Shown here: positions 18,128-26,377 of the stretch, piece by piece
Numbering within the stretch: position 1 is the stretch's first letter
How the letters are laid out: every line of letters begins with the position of its first letter
Source of the DNA: an uncultured Opitutia bacterium
GTDB lineage: Bacteria > Verrucomicrobiota > Verrucomicrobiia > Opitutales > Opitutaceae
Length of the DNA: 64,000 nt
NCBI GenBank assembly: GCA_903840415.1
Contig: CAIMFY010000074.1
Span: 1-64,000, forward strand
Direction of reading: 5' to 3'
Notes under the pieces: model-generated
Seen by the model: the letters and a program-made list of their open reading frames with translations, nothing else
The model's database searches: none
What the model was told of the DNA's origin: nothing
Made by a program: the position numbers and the translations under genes

Positions 18128-19255
18128 TTACGGACTGACGTCTTGCACGAAAGCGAACTTGCCGTTTTTCACGGTGAGGACGACGGCGGATTTTGTCGGG
18201 TTGCGCTGGGCATCGAGCGTGAAAACGCCGGTGACGCCGACGAAGCCCGCAGTGGCGGCGAGGGCATCGCGGAGTTTGGCGCTGTCGGTTGTGCCGGCGC
18301 GCCGGAGCGCATCGACGATCAGCATGGCGGCGTCGTAGCCGAGGGCGGAGAGCGCGTTGGAGGGCGTATCCCAACGCTGCTGAAAGCGGGCGTTGAACGC
18401 GCGGACGAGGGGCGAATGATTTTCGGGCGAGTAATGGGTGACGAGGTAGCAGCCCTCAACGGCCTTGCCGCCGGTCGCGAGAAACTCGGCTGACTCCCAG
18501 CCGTCGGTGCCGAAGAGCGGGATGACGAGTCCGAGGTCGCGAGCCTGTTTGCAGATGAGCGCCGCCTCCGTGTAGTAGGCGGGAATGAACACGCCGTCGA
18601 CGCCCGCCGCGCGGATCGCGGTGAGCTGGGCGCGGAAATCCTTGTCGCCTTCGCCGAATTTCTGCTCGAGCGCGATAGTGCCGCCCTCGGCGGTGAAACG
18701 TTCGCGGAAAAACTTCGCGAGCCCGACACTCTGCGCCGACGACACTGACGACAGGATGCCGGCGCGGCGGACCTTCAGGGTGTCCCGTGCGAACTTTGCC
18801 GTGATGGTCCCGACGAACGGATCGATGAAGCAGGCGCGAAAAATGTAGTCGCCCTTCGTCGTGACTTCAGGGGCGGTGGCGCCGGGCGAGACGAGCGGGA
18901 TCTTGGCGTTCTGGCAGATCGGGGCGGCTTCGAGCGTGCGGCTGGAAACGATCTCGCCGAGGATGGCGACGACCTTGTCGCGGGAGATGAATTTCTTCAC
19001 GATGGTGGCCGACTCGCCGGGTTTCGACTGGTCGTCCTCGGTGAGCAGTTCGAGTTTGCGGCCGAGCACGCCGCCGGCGGCGTTGACTTCCTCGATGGCG
19101 AGCAAAGCGCCCTGATGGGAGATCTGGCCGAACGTCGCTTCCTTGCCGGTCATCGAGGCGAACTCGCCGATTTTAATCGTGTCCTCCGCGCAGACGAGGG
19201 CCGCGAACGACGCGGCAGCAATGACGATCGAAACAGTCCGGAGAGGAAAACGCAT
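18128..19255 (-). CDS. Liv-type periplasmic binding protein 4 (first gene of operon)
   Basis: Promoter-proximal paralogue, 375 residues, starting at the ATG giving MRFPLRTVSIVIAAASFAALVCA, a normal Sec signal; the open frame upstream of this overlaps the divergent permease gene and is not coding. Motifs match the other three (GEFASMTGKEATFGQ, FRACFIDPFVGTITAKF, GEGDKDFRAQLTAIRAAG, FGTDGWESAEFLATGG). The pattern SNALSALGYDAAMLI groups it with proteins 1 and 3. The shared 174-bp upstream region is purine-rich on the + strand and no promoter could be assigned with confidence. Confidence 0.9.
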   Translation of the reverse strand: MRFPLRTVSIVIAAASFAALVCAEDTIKIGEFASMTGKEATFGQISHQGALLAIEEVNAAGGVLGRKLELLTEDDQSKPGESATIVKKFISRDKVVAILGEIVSSRTLEAAPICQNAKIPLVSPGATAPEVTTKGDYIFRACFIDPFVGTITAKFARDTLKVRRAGILSSVSSAQSVGLAKFFRERFTAEGGTIALEQKFGEGDKDFRAQLTAIRAAGVDGVFIPAYYTEAALICKQARDLGLVIPLFGTDGWESAEFLATGGKAVEGCYLVTHYSPENHSPLVRAFNARFQQRWDTPSNALSALGYDAAMLIVDALRRAGTTDSAKLRDALAATAGFVGVTGVFTLDAQRNPTKSAVVLTVKNGKFAFVQDVSP

Positions 19256-19429
19256 GGGCACGGAGGAAGAAAGAAGGCGGCGAGAGAAGGGCAGGCCCAG
19301 CAGGTTTTCAACCAAACTGTTTCCGTGAAGCGGAGCCGCGGTGTGGCGCACCGTTGTTTTGTTCCCGGCGCCGGAGTTTTTTCGGGTTTGGGCTTTGCGT
19401 CGAGCGACCGGCGCGTTTTGCTCGCCCCG

Positions 19430-20542
19430 GTGAACACCTTCGATCGGCACTTGCTGCGGGAGTGGCTGCAGATTCTCGGCCTCGTCCTCGCGGCGACGTG
19501 CGGGCTGCTCGTCGTGCAGGTGCTCTACGACGATTTCCGTTCGCTGCGCGAACTGGGTGCGCACGGCTGGGTGCTGTGGGAATATCTGGGCGTGACGCTG
19601 CCGAGTTTCCTCGCACTCGTGCTGCCGCTCGCGTTGCTCATTTCGCTCCTCTACACGCTGGGCACGCTGCACCGGGCGAACGAACTCACTGCGATGCGCG
19701 CCGCCGGCGTTGGCTTTGGACGGCTGCTGGCGCCTGTCTGGGTCGCAGGTGTGTTGTGCTGTGGGCTCTCGTGGTGGCTCAACACGAGCATTGTCCCCTG
19801 GTCCGTCGAGCACTCGCGCGAGTTGCGGGACGACCTGCAATTTCAGCACGATGTCAAAACGCTCACGGCCGACCGCACTGGCGCCGCCACCAGCGTGGCG
19901 TTCGACAACCAGCGGGCGCGGCGGATGTGGTTTTTCAACCGTTACTCGCGCTTCACGAAACACGCGTATGGCGTGTCGGTCTCGGAACTCGACGCGCGCC
20001 GTCATGAGACTGCGCGCCTCGTCGCGACCGAGGCGTGGTTCGACGCGGCGCGGGGCGGCTGGCAGTTCCAGCGCGGCCGGCTGTTGAGCTTCGCCGCTGA
20101 AACGGGGGAGTTGATCGCCGACCAGCCCTTCACCGATAAATTTGTGGCGGCCTACGAAGAAAAACCCGAGCTGATGCTCCTCATCGATCGGCGGCCGATC
20201 GATCTTTCGCTGCGCGAGCTGCGGACGCTGATCGATTATCTCACCAGCGAACACAGCCCGAAGGCGGTCGACTACGCGGTGCGCTATTTCGGCCTCATCG
20301 CCGACACGCTGAGCCCACTCATCGTGATCGCGATCGCGATTCCGTTTGCGGTGACCGGTGTGCGCGTGAATCCCGCCGTCGGCGTTTCGAAATCCATCGG
20401 GCTGTTTTTTCTCTATTACGTGCTGACGAATTTTGCGTCGTCACTCGCCACCAAGGGTTATCTCGATCCGTCGTTGGCGGCGTGGCTGCCGAACGCCGGA
20501 CTGGCGACGCTGGCGGCGTGGTTTTTCGCGCGGCTGCGGTGA
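19430..20542 (+). CDS. LptF/LptG-family permease
   Basis: Membrane component of the LPS export machine (YjgP/YjgQ family) that, with LptB, extracts lipopolysaccharide from the inner membrane. I start it at GTG giving MNTFDRHLLREWLQILGLVL, for 370 residues, the family length; upstream in-frame sequence overlaps the liv operon start and is not protein-like. It has three N-terminal TM helices, a coupling-helix region (TLHRANELTAMRAAGVG), a periplasmic beta-jellyroll (about 120-270) and three C-terminal helices (SPLIVIAIAIPFAVTG.., SIGLFFLYYVLTNF). LptF and LptG are often adjacent; here only one gene is present. Confidence 0.88.
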   Translation: MNTFDRHLLREWLQILGLVLAATCGLLVVQVLYDDFRSLRELGAHGWVLWEYLGVTLPSFLALVLPLALLISLLYTLGTLHRANELTAMRAAGVGFGRLLAPVWVAGVLCCGLSWWLNTSIVPWSVEHSRELRDDLQFQHDVKTLTADRTGAATSVAFDNQRARRMWFFNRYSRFTKHAYGVSVSELDARRHETARLVATEAWFDAARGGWQFQRGRLLSFAAETGELIADQPFTDKFVAAYEEKPELMLLIDRRPIDLSLRELRTLIDYLTSEHSPKAVDYAVRYFGLIADTLSPLIVIAIAIPFAVTGVRVNPAVGVSKSIGLFFLYYVLTNFASSLATKGYLDPSLAAWLPNAGLATLAAWFFARLR

Positions 20543-20552
20543 ACGGGATCGG

Positions 20553-22121
20553 TTATTTTTTCCAGACGCGTTCGAGAAACAGGTCACGGGCGCGGAAGTC
20601 GTCGGCGTGCGCGGCAGACTGAGTATCGAGATACATCACCGGCCAATCGCCCTTGGCCGCGTAGGCGGGCCAGAGTGGCAGGCCGGGACCGTTGGGATTT
20701 CCGCTGCGCGCGAAGTTGGTCCAATAGGATTGGATGCGGTCGCTGATCTCGCGGTCGGTCGGAGTCCACGGCACCTGCGGCTGGGCGTCGAACGATCCAA
20801 AGACGTAGAGGATGTCGGCCGAGTGATAGGAGCCGCGCGCAACGCCAAAAAAGTCGGTCGGCGGGGCGCGTTCGAAGCGGTAGCGGTAGACGGATGAGCG
20901 GCCGGTTTTCGCCTGCGCTTCCAGCCACGCCCACGTGCCAAACGCGATGAAGCGATCGGCGGCGAACTCGGCGCCGGAGCGCGCGGCCTGCTCGGGCGTA
21001 GCGCTCGGATAGAGGCGCAGGAATTCCGCCGCGTTTTCGCCGAACGCCTCACGCGCCGTTTTCTGCATCGCTTCGATCGGTGGCGGGGTCGGGCCGAGCG
21101 CTAGGCCGCGCTCGTCGCGGTTCCAGCCGGCGAGCAGCGGGACGTCGTTCTGTTCGCCCGCGGCAAAAATTGCGGCCGCGGTTTTGGGCAGGAAATATCC
21201 GTCTACGACCGCGCCGAACCGGATGCCCATCGGGTTGGGTGCCTTTTCAGCCGCCTCCAGCAATGCCAGGGCGGGCAGCGCGCGCAGTTCGGCGATGGTG
21301 TGGGCGCCAGTGACGTTGAAAAGCGTCGCGGCGTCCTCGGCGGCGCGGCTTGCCAGCGGCTTTTGCCCGAGCCCGTCGCTGGTAAAGCCAGTGGCTCCGC
21401 TTTCGCCGATCGCCTTGTGAAAATATCCTTTCGCGAGCGGCGAGGCCATTTGCGCGCTGACCGACGCCGATCCGGCGCTTTCGCCGAAGAGGGTAATGTT
21501 GCCCGGGTCGCCGCCAAATGCCGCGATGTTGCCCTGCACCCAGCGCAGCGCGGCGAGTTGATCGAGGAAGCCGTAGTTGCCGGCGGCGTTCTGGGGCGAC
21601 TCCGCGATCAGGTCCGGGTGCGTCATGTAACCGAACACGCCGAGCCGGTAATTCATCGAGACGACCACGACGCTGCGGCCCGCGAGATGCGCGCCATCAA
21701 AATTTTGCTGGGAGGTGCCGCCGGCAAAAAGGCCGCCCCCGTGAATCCAGACCATCACCGGCAGCTTCTCGGTCGCGTTCTTTGCCGGGGTCCAGACGTT
21801 GAGCGTGAGGCAGTCTTCGCTGTAGCCCGCATCACGAAACACATAGTCTTTCCACACCACGACCTGCATCGGACGCGGACCAAACTCCGTCGCCATGCGC
21901 ACGCCGTCCCATTTCGCGGCGGGTTGCGGCGGCTGCCAGCGCAGCGCGCCGACCGGAGGCGCGGCGTAGGGAATGCCGAGAAAGGCACGGACGTTTCCCT
22001 GAAATTTGCCCTGCACGAGACCGGCTTTGGTCGTCACTTGCAGCGAGGGCTCGGCACCGTGCACCGCGACGCCGGCGAGCAAGATTCCACCGCAGACCGC
22101 GATCACTTGGGGTAGCTTCAT
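20553..22121 (-). CDS. Secreted type-B carboxylesterase
   Basis: Alpha/beta-hydrolase of the carboxylesterase type B (para-nitrobenzyl esterase) family that hydrolyses ester bonds, probably in the periplasm. The 522-residue precursor has a signal peptide (residues 1-22). Motifs are FLGIPYAAPPVGALRW near the start, EDCLTLNVWTP, the oxyanion motif WIHGGGLFAGG, the nucleophile Ser in TLFGESAGSASV and the catalytic His region SYHSADILYVFGSF. Its length matches the family. It lies 45 bp after the SDR gene on the same strand and may be cotranscribed. It ends ten bases from the convergent LptF/G gene. The physiological ester is unknown; plant cell-wall esters are possible. Confidence 0.9.
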   Translation of the reverse strand: MKLPQVIAVCGGILLAGVAVHGAEPSLQVTTKAGLVQGKFQGNVRAFLGIPYAAPPVGALRWQPPQPAAKWDGVRMATEFGPRPMQVVVWKDYVFRDAGYSEDCLTLNVWTPAKNATEKLPVMVWIHGGGLFAGGTSQQNFDGAHLAGRSVVVVSMNYRLGVFGYMTHPDLIAESPQNAAGNYGFLDQLAALRWVQGNIAAFGGDPGNITLFGESAGSASVSAQMASPLAKGYFHKAIGESGATGFTSDGLGQKPLASRAAEDAATLFNVTGAHTIAELRALPALALLEAAEKAPNPMGIRFGAVVDGYFLPKTAAAIFAAGEQNDVPLLAGWNRDERGLALGPTPPPIEAMQKTAREAFGENAAEFLRLYPSATPEQAARSGAEFAADRFIAFGTWAWLEAQAKTGRSSVYRYRFERAPPTDFFGVARGSYHSADILYVFGSFDAQPQVPWTPTDREISDRIQSYWTNFARSGNPNGPGLPLWPAYAAKGDWPVMYLDTQSAAHADDFRARDLFLERVWKK

Positions 22122-22166
22122 GGACCCTTTTTGCCCGAGTCACGCAAACGGGGCCAGTCTGTATTT

Positions 22167-22922
22167 TTAGGTGCGCAGGTAACTCGCGCCGTTGATGTCG
22201 ATGATGCTGCCGGTCATCGTTGCCGGCGCGTCGAGGGCGCAGAACACCGCGGTGTGCGCGATCTCGTCGGCGGTGGCGACGCGGCCGAGCGGGTGCTGCT
22301 CGAGGATTTCCGCGGCGCGCGGGCCGGTGAGATAGTCGGCTGCCATGTCCGTCTCGACCCAGCCGGGCGCGAGGCAGAAAACGTAAACGTGAGCGGGCGC
22401 GAGTTTCTGCGCGAGCGACTGGCTGAGGGAATTGAGCCCGGCTTTGCTGGCGCCATAGGCCGGCGCGTTGGGCTCGCCGCGAAACGCGCCGCGTGAGGAG
22501 ATGTTCACGATCCGGCCGCCGCCGGCCGCCGCCATCGCGTTGGCGGCGAGATGCGAGAGATTGGCTGGGCCGAAAAGATTGGTGGCGAGCGTCTGCTGCC
22601 AGGCGGCCTGCCAAGCGGCGTAGGCGGTCGTTAGCGGTGGATGATAGGCGTAGGTGCCGGCATTGTTGACGACGACATCGACGCGACCGAACGCCGTCAT
22701 CACCTCGCGCCACAATTTTTCCACCGCCGCCGCGTCGCCGATGTCGGCGGCGAAAATGGCGTGGCCCTCGCCGGGCAGCGCGGCGAGAGTCGCCTCGGCT
22801 GCGGCGCGGTTCTGCTGAAAATGCACCGCGACGCGGCACCCTCGCGCCGCGAGTTGCATGGCGATGGCGTGGCCGATGCCTCGCGAGGCGCCGGTGACGA
22901 GAGCGTGCAGCGGAGTTTTCAT
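22167..22922 (-). CDS. SDR-family NAD(P)-dependent oxidoreductase (FabG-like)
   Basis: Short-chain dehydrogenase/reductase, cytoplasmic, 251 residues from the ATG giving MKTPLHALVTGASRGIG. Visible are the Rossmann motif TGASRGIG (10-17), the NNAG motif (VVVNNAGTYAY), the Ser of NISSR (142-143) and the YxxxK pair Tyr156/Lys160 in AYGASKAG. The C-terminal GSIIDINGASYLRT resembles 3-oxoacyl-ACP reductases and glucose dehydrogenase-like SDRs. Its ATG overlaps the diacylglycerol kinase stop by one base, so the two are translationally coupled. Substrate cannot be assigned. Confidence 0.9.
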   Translation of the reverse strand: MKTPLHALVTGASRGIGHAIAMQLAARGCRVAVHFQQNRAAAEATLAALPGEGHAIFAADIGDAAAVEKLWREVMTAFGRVDVVVNNAGTYAYHPPLTTAYAAWQAAWQQTLATNLFGPANLSHLAANAMAAAGGGRIVNISSRGAFRGEPNAPAYGASKAGLNSLSQSLAQKLAPAHVYVFCLAPGWVETDMAADYLTGPRAAEILEQHPLGRVATADEIAHTAVFCALDAPATMTGSIIDINGASYLRT

Positions 22923-23332
22923 CAGAATCCGATCCGGCGCCAGACGGCGTTGCTGGGCCACAACATGATCGTCCAGATGACGATGCAGCTGACGTAGGCC
23001 AGGAAAACGGCGGCGCTCGCCATGTCCTTGATGCGTTTGGCGAGCGGGTGGTGCTCGGGGCGCAGGTAGTCGATGATGAGCTCTATGGCGGAATTCAGCA
23101 GTTCGACGACCAGAATCAGCGCGAGCGAACCGATCATCAACGCGGTCGAGACCGCGTTGACCGGGAGGATGATCGCGACCGGCACAAGCAGCAGCGCAAA
23201 GATCAGGCCTTCGCGAAAGGATGGCTCGTGTTTGAGCGCGGCGAAAAATCCCTCCAGCGACCAGCGGATGGAGGTCAGGAAATGGCGGTGGCTGCGGCGT
23301 TTGACCTCAGGCGGTTCACCGGAAGGAGACAT
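22922..23332 (-). CDS. dgkA: Diacylglycerol/undecaprenol kinase
   Basis: Small integral-membrane lipid kinase of the DgkA family that phosphorylates diacylglycerol (or undecaprenol) to recycle lipid. From the ATG (MSPSGEPPEVKRR) it is 136 residues; an in-frame GTG three codons upstream is an alternative. It has three hydrophobic helices and the catalytic motif ELLNSAIE followed by ..DYLRPEHHPLAKRIKDMASAAVFLA, which matches the E..N...E core of the family. The N-terminal tail is longer than in E. coli. It heads a unit with the SDR gene and perhaps the esterase. Confidence 0.93.
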   Translation of the reverse strand: MSPSGEPPEVKRRSHRHFLTSIRWSLEGFFAALKHEPSFREGLIFALLLVPVAIILPVNAVSTALMIGSLALILVVELLNSAIELIIDYLRPEHHPLAKRIKDMASAAVFLAYVSCIVIWTIMLWPSNAVWRRIGF

Positions 23333-23457
23333 GGCCGGCACTGTAGCGGAGGCGCTGGCTGCGCGGAAGCCGGAAGTTTTTCCGCGCGACCTAAAAAATC
23401 CGCAGCGGGTGCAATTTTGAGTAAACCTTTTCGCGGGGCGCGGGTCTGACTGGTTGC

Positions 23458-23961
23458 ATGAAAACCATCCTTTTCGCTCTTTCGCTGGCGGCCGCTGGTG
23501 TCAGCACCGCAACTGCACAGGTTTATCAGCCCAACGTCGTCAACGGTTCGCTCCTTGGCGGCATCGCCGGTGCCATCATCGGCGGGCACAATCACGATCG
23601 TTGGGGCGAGGGCGCGCTGATCGGTGCGGTCGCCGGGGCACTCATCGGTTCGGCGGTCGAACCGCCGCGGGCTGTCGTCTATCAGCAACCGCCCGTCAGC
23701 GTCGTGCAAACCGTGCCGACGGGGCAGATGGTGCCGACGGCGGCCGTCGTGCCCGCCGCCGGTTATCCGCAAGTGGTCTACTTGCAACAGCCGGCGCAGG
23801 TCGTCTACGTGCAGCAATCCGCGCCGGTCGTCTATGCGCCCTATTACGTCGAATCGCCGGTGGGCTACTATGGTTATCCGTCCGCGGTCGTGAGCGTGGG
23901 TCTTGGCTACGGTTATGGTCCGCGCGGCGGCTACCGCGGTCGCAACTACCGCCACTGGTAA
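23458..23961 (+). CDS. Glycine-zipper, Tyr/Pro/Val-rich envelope protein
   Basis: A 167-residue exported protein of unknown role. It has a signal peptide (MKTILFALSLAAAGVSTATA), then a glycine-zipper hairpin (about residues 31-66: GSLLGGIAGAIIGGHNHDRWGEGALIGAVAGALIGSAV) like outer-membrane 17-kDa/OmpA-associated domains. A low-complexity tail rich in Val, Tyr, Gln and Pro has repeats of the type VVYxQQ and ends YGPRGGYRGRNYRHW. Such glycine-zipper modules insert in or line the outer membrane. It is monocistronic, with a strong terminator 32 bp downstream. Confidence 0.75.
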   Translation: MKTILFALSLAAAGVSTATAQVYQPNVVNGSLLGGIAGAIIGGHNHDRWGEGALIGAVAGALIGSAVEPPRAVVYQQPPVSVVQTVPTGQMVPTAAVVPAAGYPQVVYLQQPAQVVYVQQSAPVVYAPYYVESPVGYYGYPSAVVSVGLGYGYGPRGGYRGRNYRHW

Positions 23962-23993
23962 ATCTTCTCACGCCCGAAACCCTGCGTTCACTG

Positions 23994-24030
23994 AAGCCCG
24001 CCGTGGTGCGTCACGGCGGGCTTTATTTTT
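23994..24030 (+). terminator. Strong rho-independent terminator
   Basis: Perfect 12-bp stem AAGCCCGCCGTG (23994-24005) / CACGGCGGGCTT (24012-24023) with a six-base loop and TATTTTT tail, after the glycine-zipper gene. On the other strand the stop codon of a small leftward ORF lies in the T-run. Confidence 0.9.
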
Positions 24031-24229
24031 GGTCGGGCAGCGTGTCATGCCCGAGAGCGAAGTCGGAAAAATCGTTGCACACGTCGTCGTAGGGCCGGTC
24101 CTGTTTGTAGATCTGCAGGATGCGGGCGTGCTCGTAGTCGGTGGTCGGGAAAATTTTCGCCGGCTCGCCGGGCAGAAAAATCCCCGTGTAGGCGCGCTGG
24201 CGATCGACGAGGCGGCGGATGACGACCAT
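24023..24229 (-). CDS. Small hypothetical protein downstream of the methyltransferase
   Basis: A 68-residue ORF starting at ATG (MVVIRRLVDRQRAYTGIFL...) 23 bp after the methyltransferase stop on the same strand. Its composition is protein-like (balanced Asp/Tyr/Phe/Ile content, e.g. KIFPTTDYEHARILQIYKQD) and unlike the Arg/Ala/Pro-rich shadow frames common here, which is my main reason for calling it. No domain is recognised. Its TAA stop sits in the terminator of the convergent gene. Function unknown. Confidence 0.45.
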   Translation of the reverse strand: MVVIRRLVDRQRAYTGIFLPGEPAKIFPTTDYEHARILQIYKQDRPYDDVCNDFSDFALGHDTLPDQK

Positions 24230-24252
24230 GGGTGGAACGACTCGCGCCAGGC

Positions 24253-25029
24253 TCAGCGATAGGCGATCGCGAAGAAGCGGCGGAAAGGTTGGAGGACTTT
24301 TCCGTCGGGCCGCCGCGGATAGTGGGGTGTGATGGCGGCCAGATAGTCGCGCAAAAATTCCGCCCGCGTCGCTTCGTCGGGCAGCGCCTCCAGAAACGGC
24401 GGGAGCGCGGCGCCGCGGTGCCACTCGACGATCTGCTCAGGTCCTTCGAAAACGAAAACATAGTCCGTGAACCACAGTTCGATGCGGGTGGCGAGGGGCG
24501 CGAGCAAGTCGTAATAGATCGCCGCGGGCTCGACTTGCCAGGTCACCGGCGGTTGCGTGAAACGGGAGCGCCACACGGCGGACGCTGCGAGCTCGCGCAT
24601 GAGACGCTGATGCGGATCGCGGAGACTGTGCGGCATCTGAAAGGCCAGCGCGCCACCCGGCGCGACGGCGGCGAAGAGCCGCGGCAGGAGCGTCGCGTGG
24701 TCTGGCACCCAGTGGAGGGCCGCGTTGGAGAACACGACGTCGAATACCTCGGTGTTTTCTTGCGCCCACTCGGCGATGCTGTGCTCCCGCCACGTCCAAG
24801 TCGGATGACTTTGGCGCGCGGCGGCAAGCATAGCGGGCGAATTGTCGAGCCCGGTGAGCGCCGCCCGCGGCCAGCGGCGCGCGAGGACGGCGGTGCTGTT
24901 CCCGGGCCCGCAACCGAGATCGATGATGCGCATCGGCGCCTCGATCGCGATGCGCGCCACGAGGTCGATCGAGGGCTGCGTGCGCTCGTTGGCGAACTTC
25001 AGGTATTGCCCGCTGCTCCAGGTGGCCAT
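24253..25029 (-). CDS. tam: Trans-aconitate 2-methyltransferase-like SAM methyltransferase
   Basis: Class I SAM-dependent methyltransferase resembling Tam, which methylates trans-aconitate, a spontaneous inhibitor formed from the citrate-cycle intermediate. From the ATG (MATWSSGQYLKFANERTQP) preceded by AGGAG it has 258 residues, close to E. coli Tam (252). Motif I is RIIDLGCGPGNSTAVLA, followed by LTGLDNSPAML (acidic loop), SIAEW, VFSNAALHWVPDH and the Tam-like C-terminus with TPHYPRRPDGKVLQPFRRFF. The N-terminal W..YLKF..ER..P..DL pattern is specific to this family. It may be cotranscribed with the small ORF downstream. Confidence 0.88.
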   Translation of the reverse strand: MATWSSGQYLKFANERTQPSIDLVARIAIEAPMRIIDLGCGPGNSTAVLARRWPRAALTGLDNSPAMLAAARQSHPTWTWREHSIAEWAQENTEVFDVVFSNAALHWVPDHATLLPRLFAAVAPGGALAFQMPHSLRDPHQRLMRELAASAVWRSRFTQPPVTWQVEPAAIYYDLLAPLATRIELWFTDYVFVFEGPEQIVEWHRGAALPPFLEALPDEATRAEFLRDYLAAITPHYPRRPDGKVLQPFRRFFAIAYR

Positions 25030-25087
25030 GGTGAAATTGTTCTCCTTTTCCCTCGTCGCGCACGAGGGAAAATTGTCCTCTCCGGGC

Positions 25088-25115
25088 AAAAAAAGAGCCC
25101 GCATCGGCGGGCTCT
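25088..25115 (-). terminator. Rho-independent terminator of the HYR-domain gene
   Basis: On the minus strand AGAGCCCGC, four-base loop, GCGGGCTCT, then a run of T (25088-25093 are A on the + strand). It lies about 30 bp past the stop of the interrupted HYR-domain gene and just ahead of the tam start, separating the two transcripts. Confidence 0.85.
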
Positions 25116-25143
25116 GGAAGGGAAACGCAGGGCGCGGCGGCGA

Positions 25144-26172
25144 TCAGTTGTCGCCGGTTTTCTTTGGCGGAGTGGTCGCCGGAATGCTGGTGGACTTGTT
25201 GTCGTCATTGCTACCGACGACTTTGACTGGCTTGGGCGTGATGGTGACGGTGAAAGTGCCGATGGTCTTGTTGCCCGCCGCGTCGATCGCAGTGACGGTG
25301 ACCGTCGTGACACCGATCGGGAAGACCGAATCCGACGCCTTGCTGTAGGTGAGAGTGACCTTGCCGGCGACTGATGCCGTGGCCTTGGCTTCGAATTCGA
25401 CTTCGGTACCGGCGGCGCTTTCGGCTTCTTCCGTAATGTTCTTGGGCAACACGAGCACTGGAGGCGGGATGATTCTGATCACCTTCACGTTATCCAGCAC
25501 ACCATCCGCGCTGTAGGTGAAGTTGGTCGGATCATCAGAAAGGATCAGCGTGCTCGAGGTGGAGGTCGCAGTGAAGGTGTAGGTGAACGTCGTGAATAGC
25601 GACGCCAGTTGCGGGTAACCGGGGAAAGGATGCGCCAATGACCGGGCCAATTTGAGACCCAGACTGCTGTTGCTCACCATGACATCCAACGCCTGCGCAG
25701 GGTCTTACCAATTGCCGTAACCGGTGGCGTAATCGAAGGACAGCGTGTATTGCGCGCCAGGAATAGTGGCAAAACTCTGCGAGATGATTCCGCTCGGCAC
25801 GGTATCGCCAGCGTTGAAAACGGCGCTGCAGACGCCGTCGGTGCCGGCGCTGTGATTATCCACCACCTCATTGATCCCGGAAGGATTGCCGGCGACAGAC
25901 CAACCTGTAAAGTTGCCTGTCTCAAAGCTGCCGTTTAGGAGCAGGTTTTGGGCTTGCAGGATGACGGCGGTGCAGGCGAGGGCAACGAGGTTGAGGCGTT
26001 TGAGGGCAGAAAACCGCGCCGCTAGGGCGGTGGATGCACTGGTGACTTGGGTCGACATCATTGGTTGGGAACTGATTGTTGTTGTGAATTTTAGACTAGC
26101 GGGAACGTGGACTGCCTGCTGATGACGGCGGCGGATGGAGACGCGAGTCGTATGGGTATTTCTTGCCGGCAT
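25144..26172 (-). pseudogene. Secreted carbohydrate-binding-like/HYR-domain protein interrupted by in-frame TAA
   Basis: A single minus-strand frame spans the whole region but is cut by TAA at 25705-25707. The upstream part has a hydrophobic export segment (LNLVALACTAVILQAQ) and a family-typical N-terminal module (NLLLNGSFETGNFTGWSV ... YTLSFDYATGYGNW). Directly after the stop the same frame continues DPAQALDVMVSNSSLG, completes that module (VLDNVKVI) and runs into an HYR-like domain (SDSVFPIGVTTVTVTAIDAAGNKT). So one base change, not a frameshift, separates the two halves. Translation may start at 26172 (AGGA eight bases upstream) or at the ATG at 26061, which gives a shorter signal peptide. 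Possibly inactive, possibly a sequencing error. Confidence 0.7.
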
Positions 26173-26377
26173 TGTAATGTTCCTACTTCACTGCTCGTCC
26201 GATCTTCGGTTCCGGTAATGAGACGGGACCAAGACCTAATTTCACATTTCTCGCCACCGGCAGTATGAACCACGGCGGACCTCGCTGAAATCGCAGCAAA
26301 TGTCTCTAACCAGTGATCGTGGGGCTTGGGAGTGGGCCCGCAGCGCAATTTTTCGAGCCAGCCAACGGCCAGCGCGT

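Noticed and set aside
15885-18493. Long + strand ORFs opposite the binding-protein genes
   Set aside because: They lie opposite conserved binding-protein genes and repeat the same pattern in each paralogue, as expected from antisense frames.
19256-20254. N-terminal extension of binding protein 4 to 708 residues
   Set aside because: The extra 333 residues are antisense to the LptF/G gene and precede a perfect signal peptide start.
6534-25707. Stop-codon reassignment as explanation of the two in-frame stops
   Set aside because: Two different stop codons (TAG, TAA) are involved and other genes terminate normally with them; independent nonsense changes or errors are simpler.
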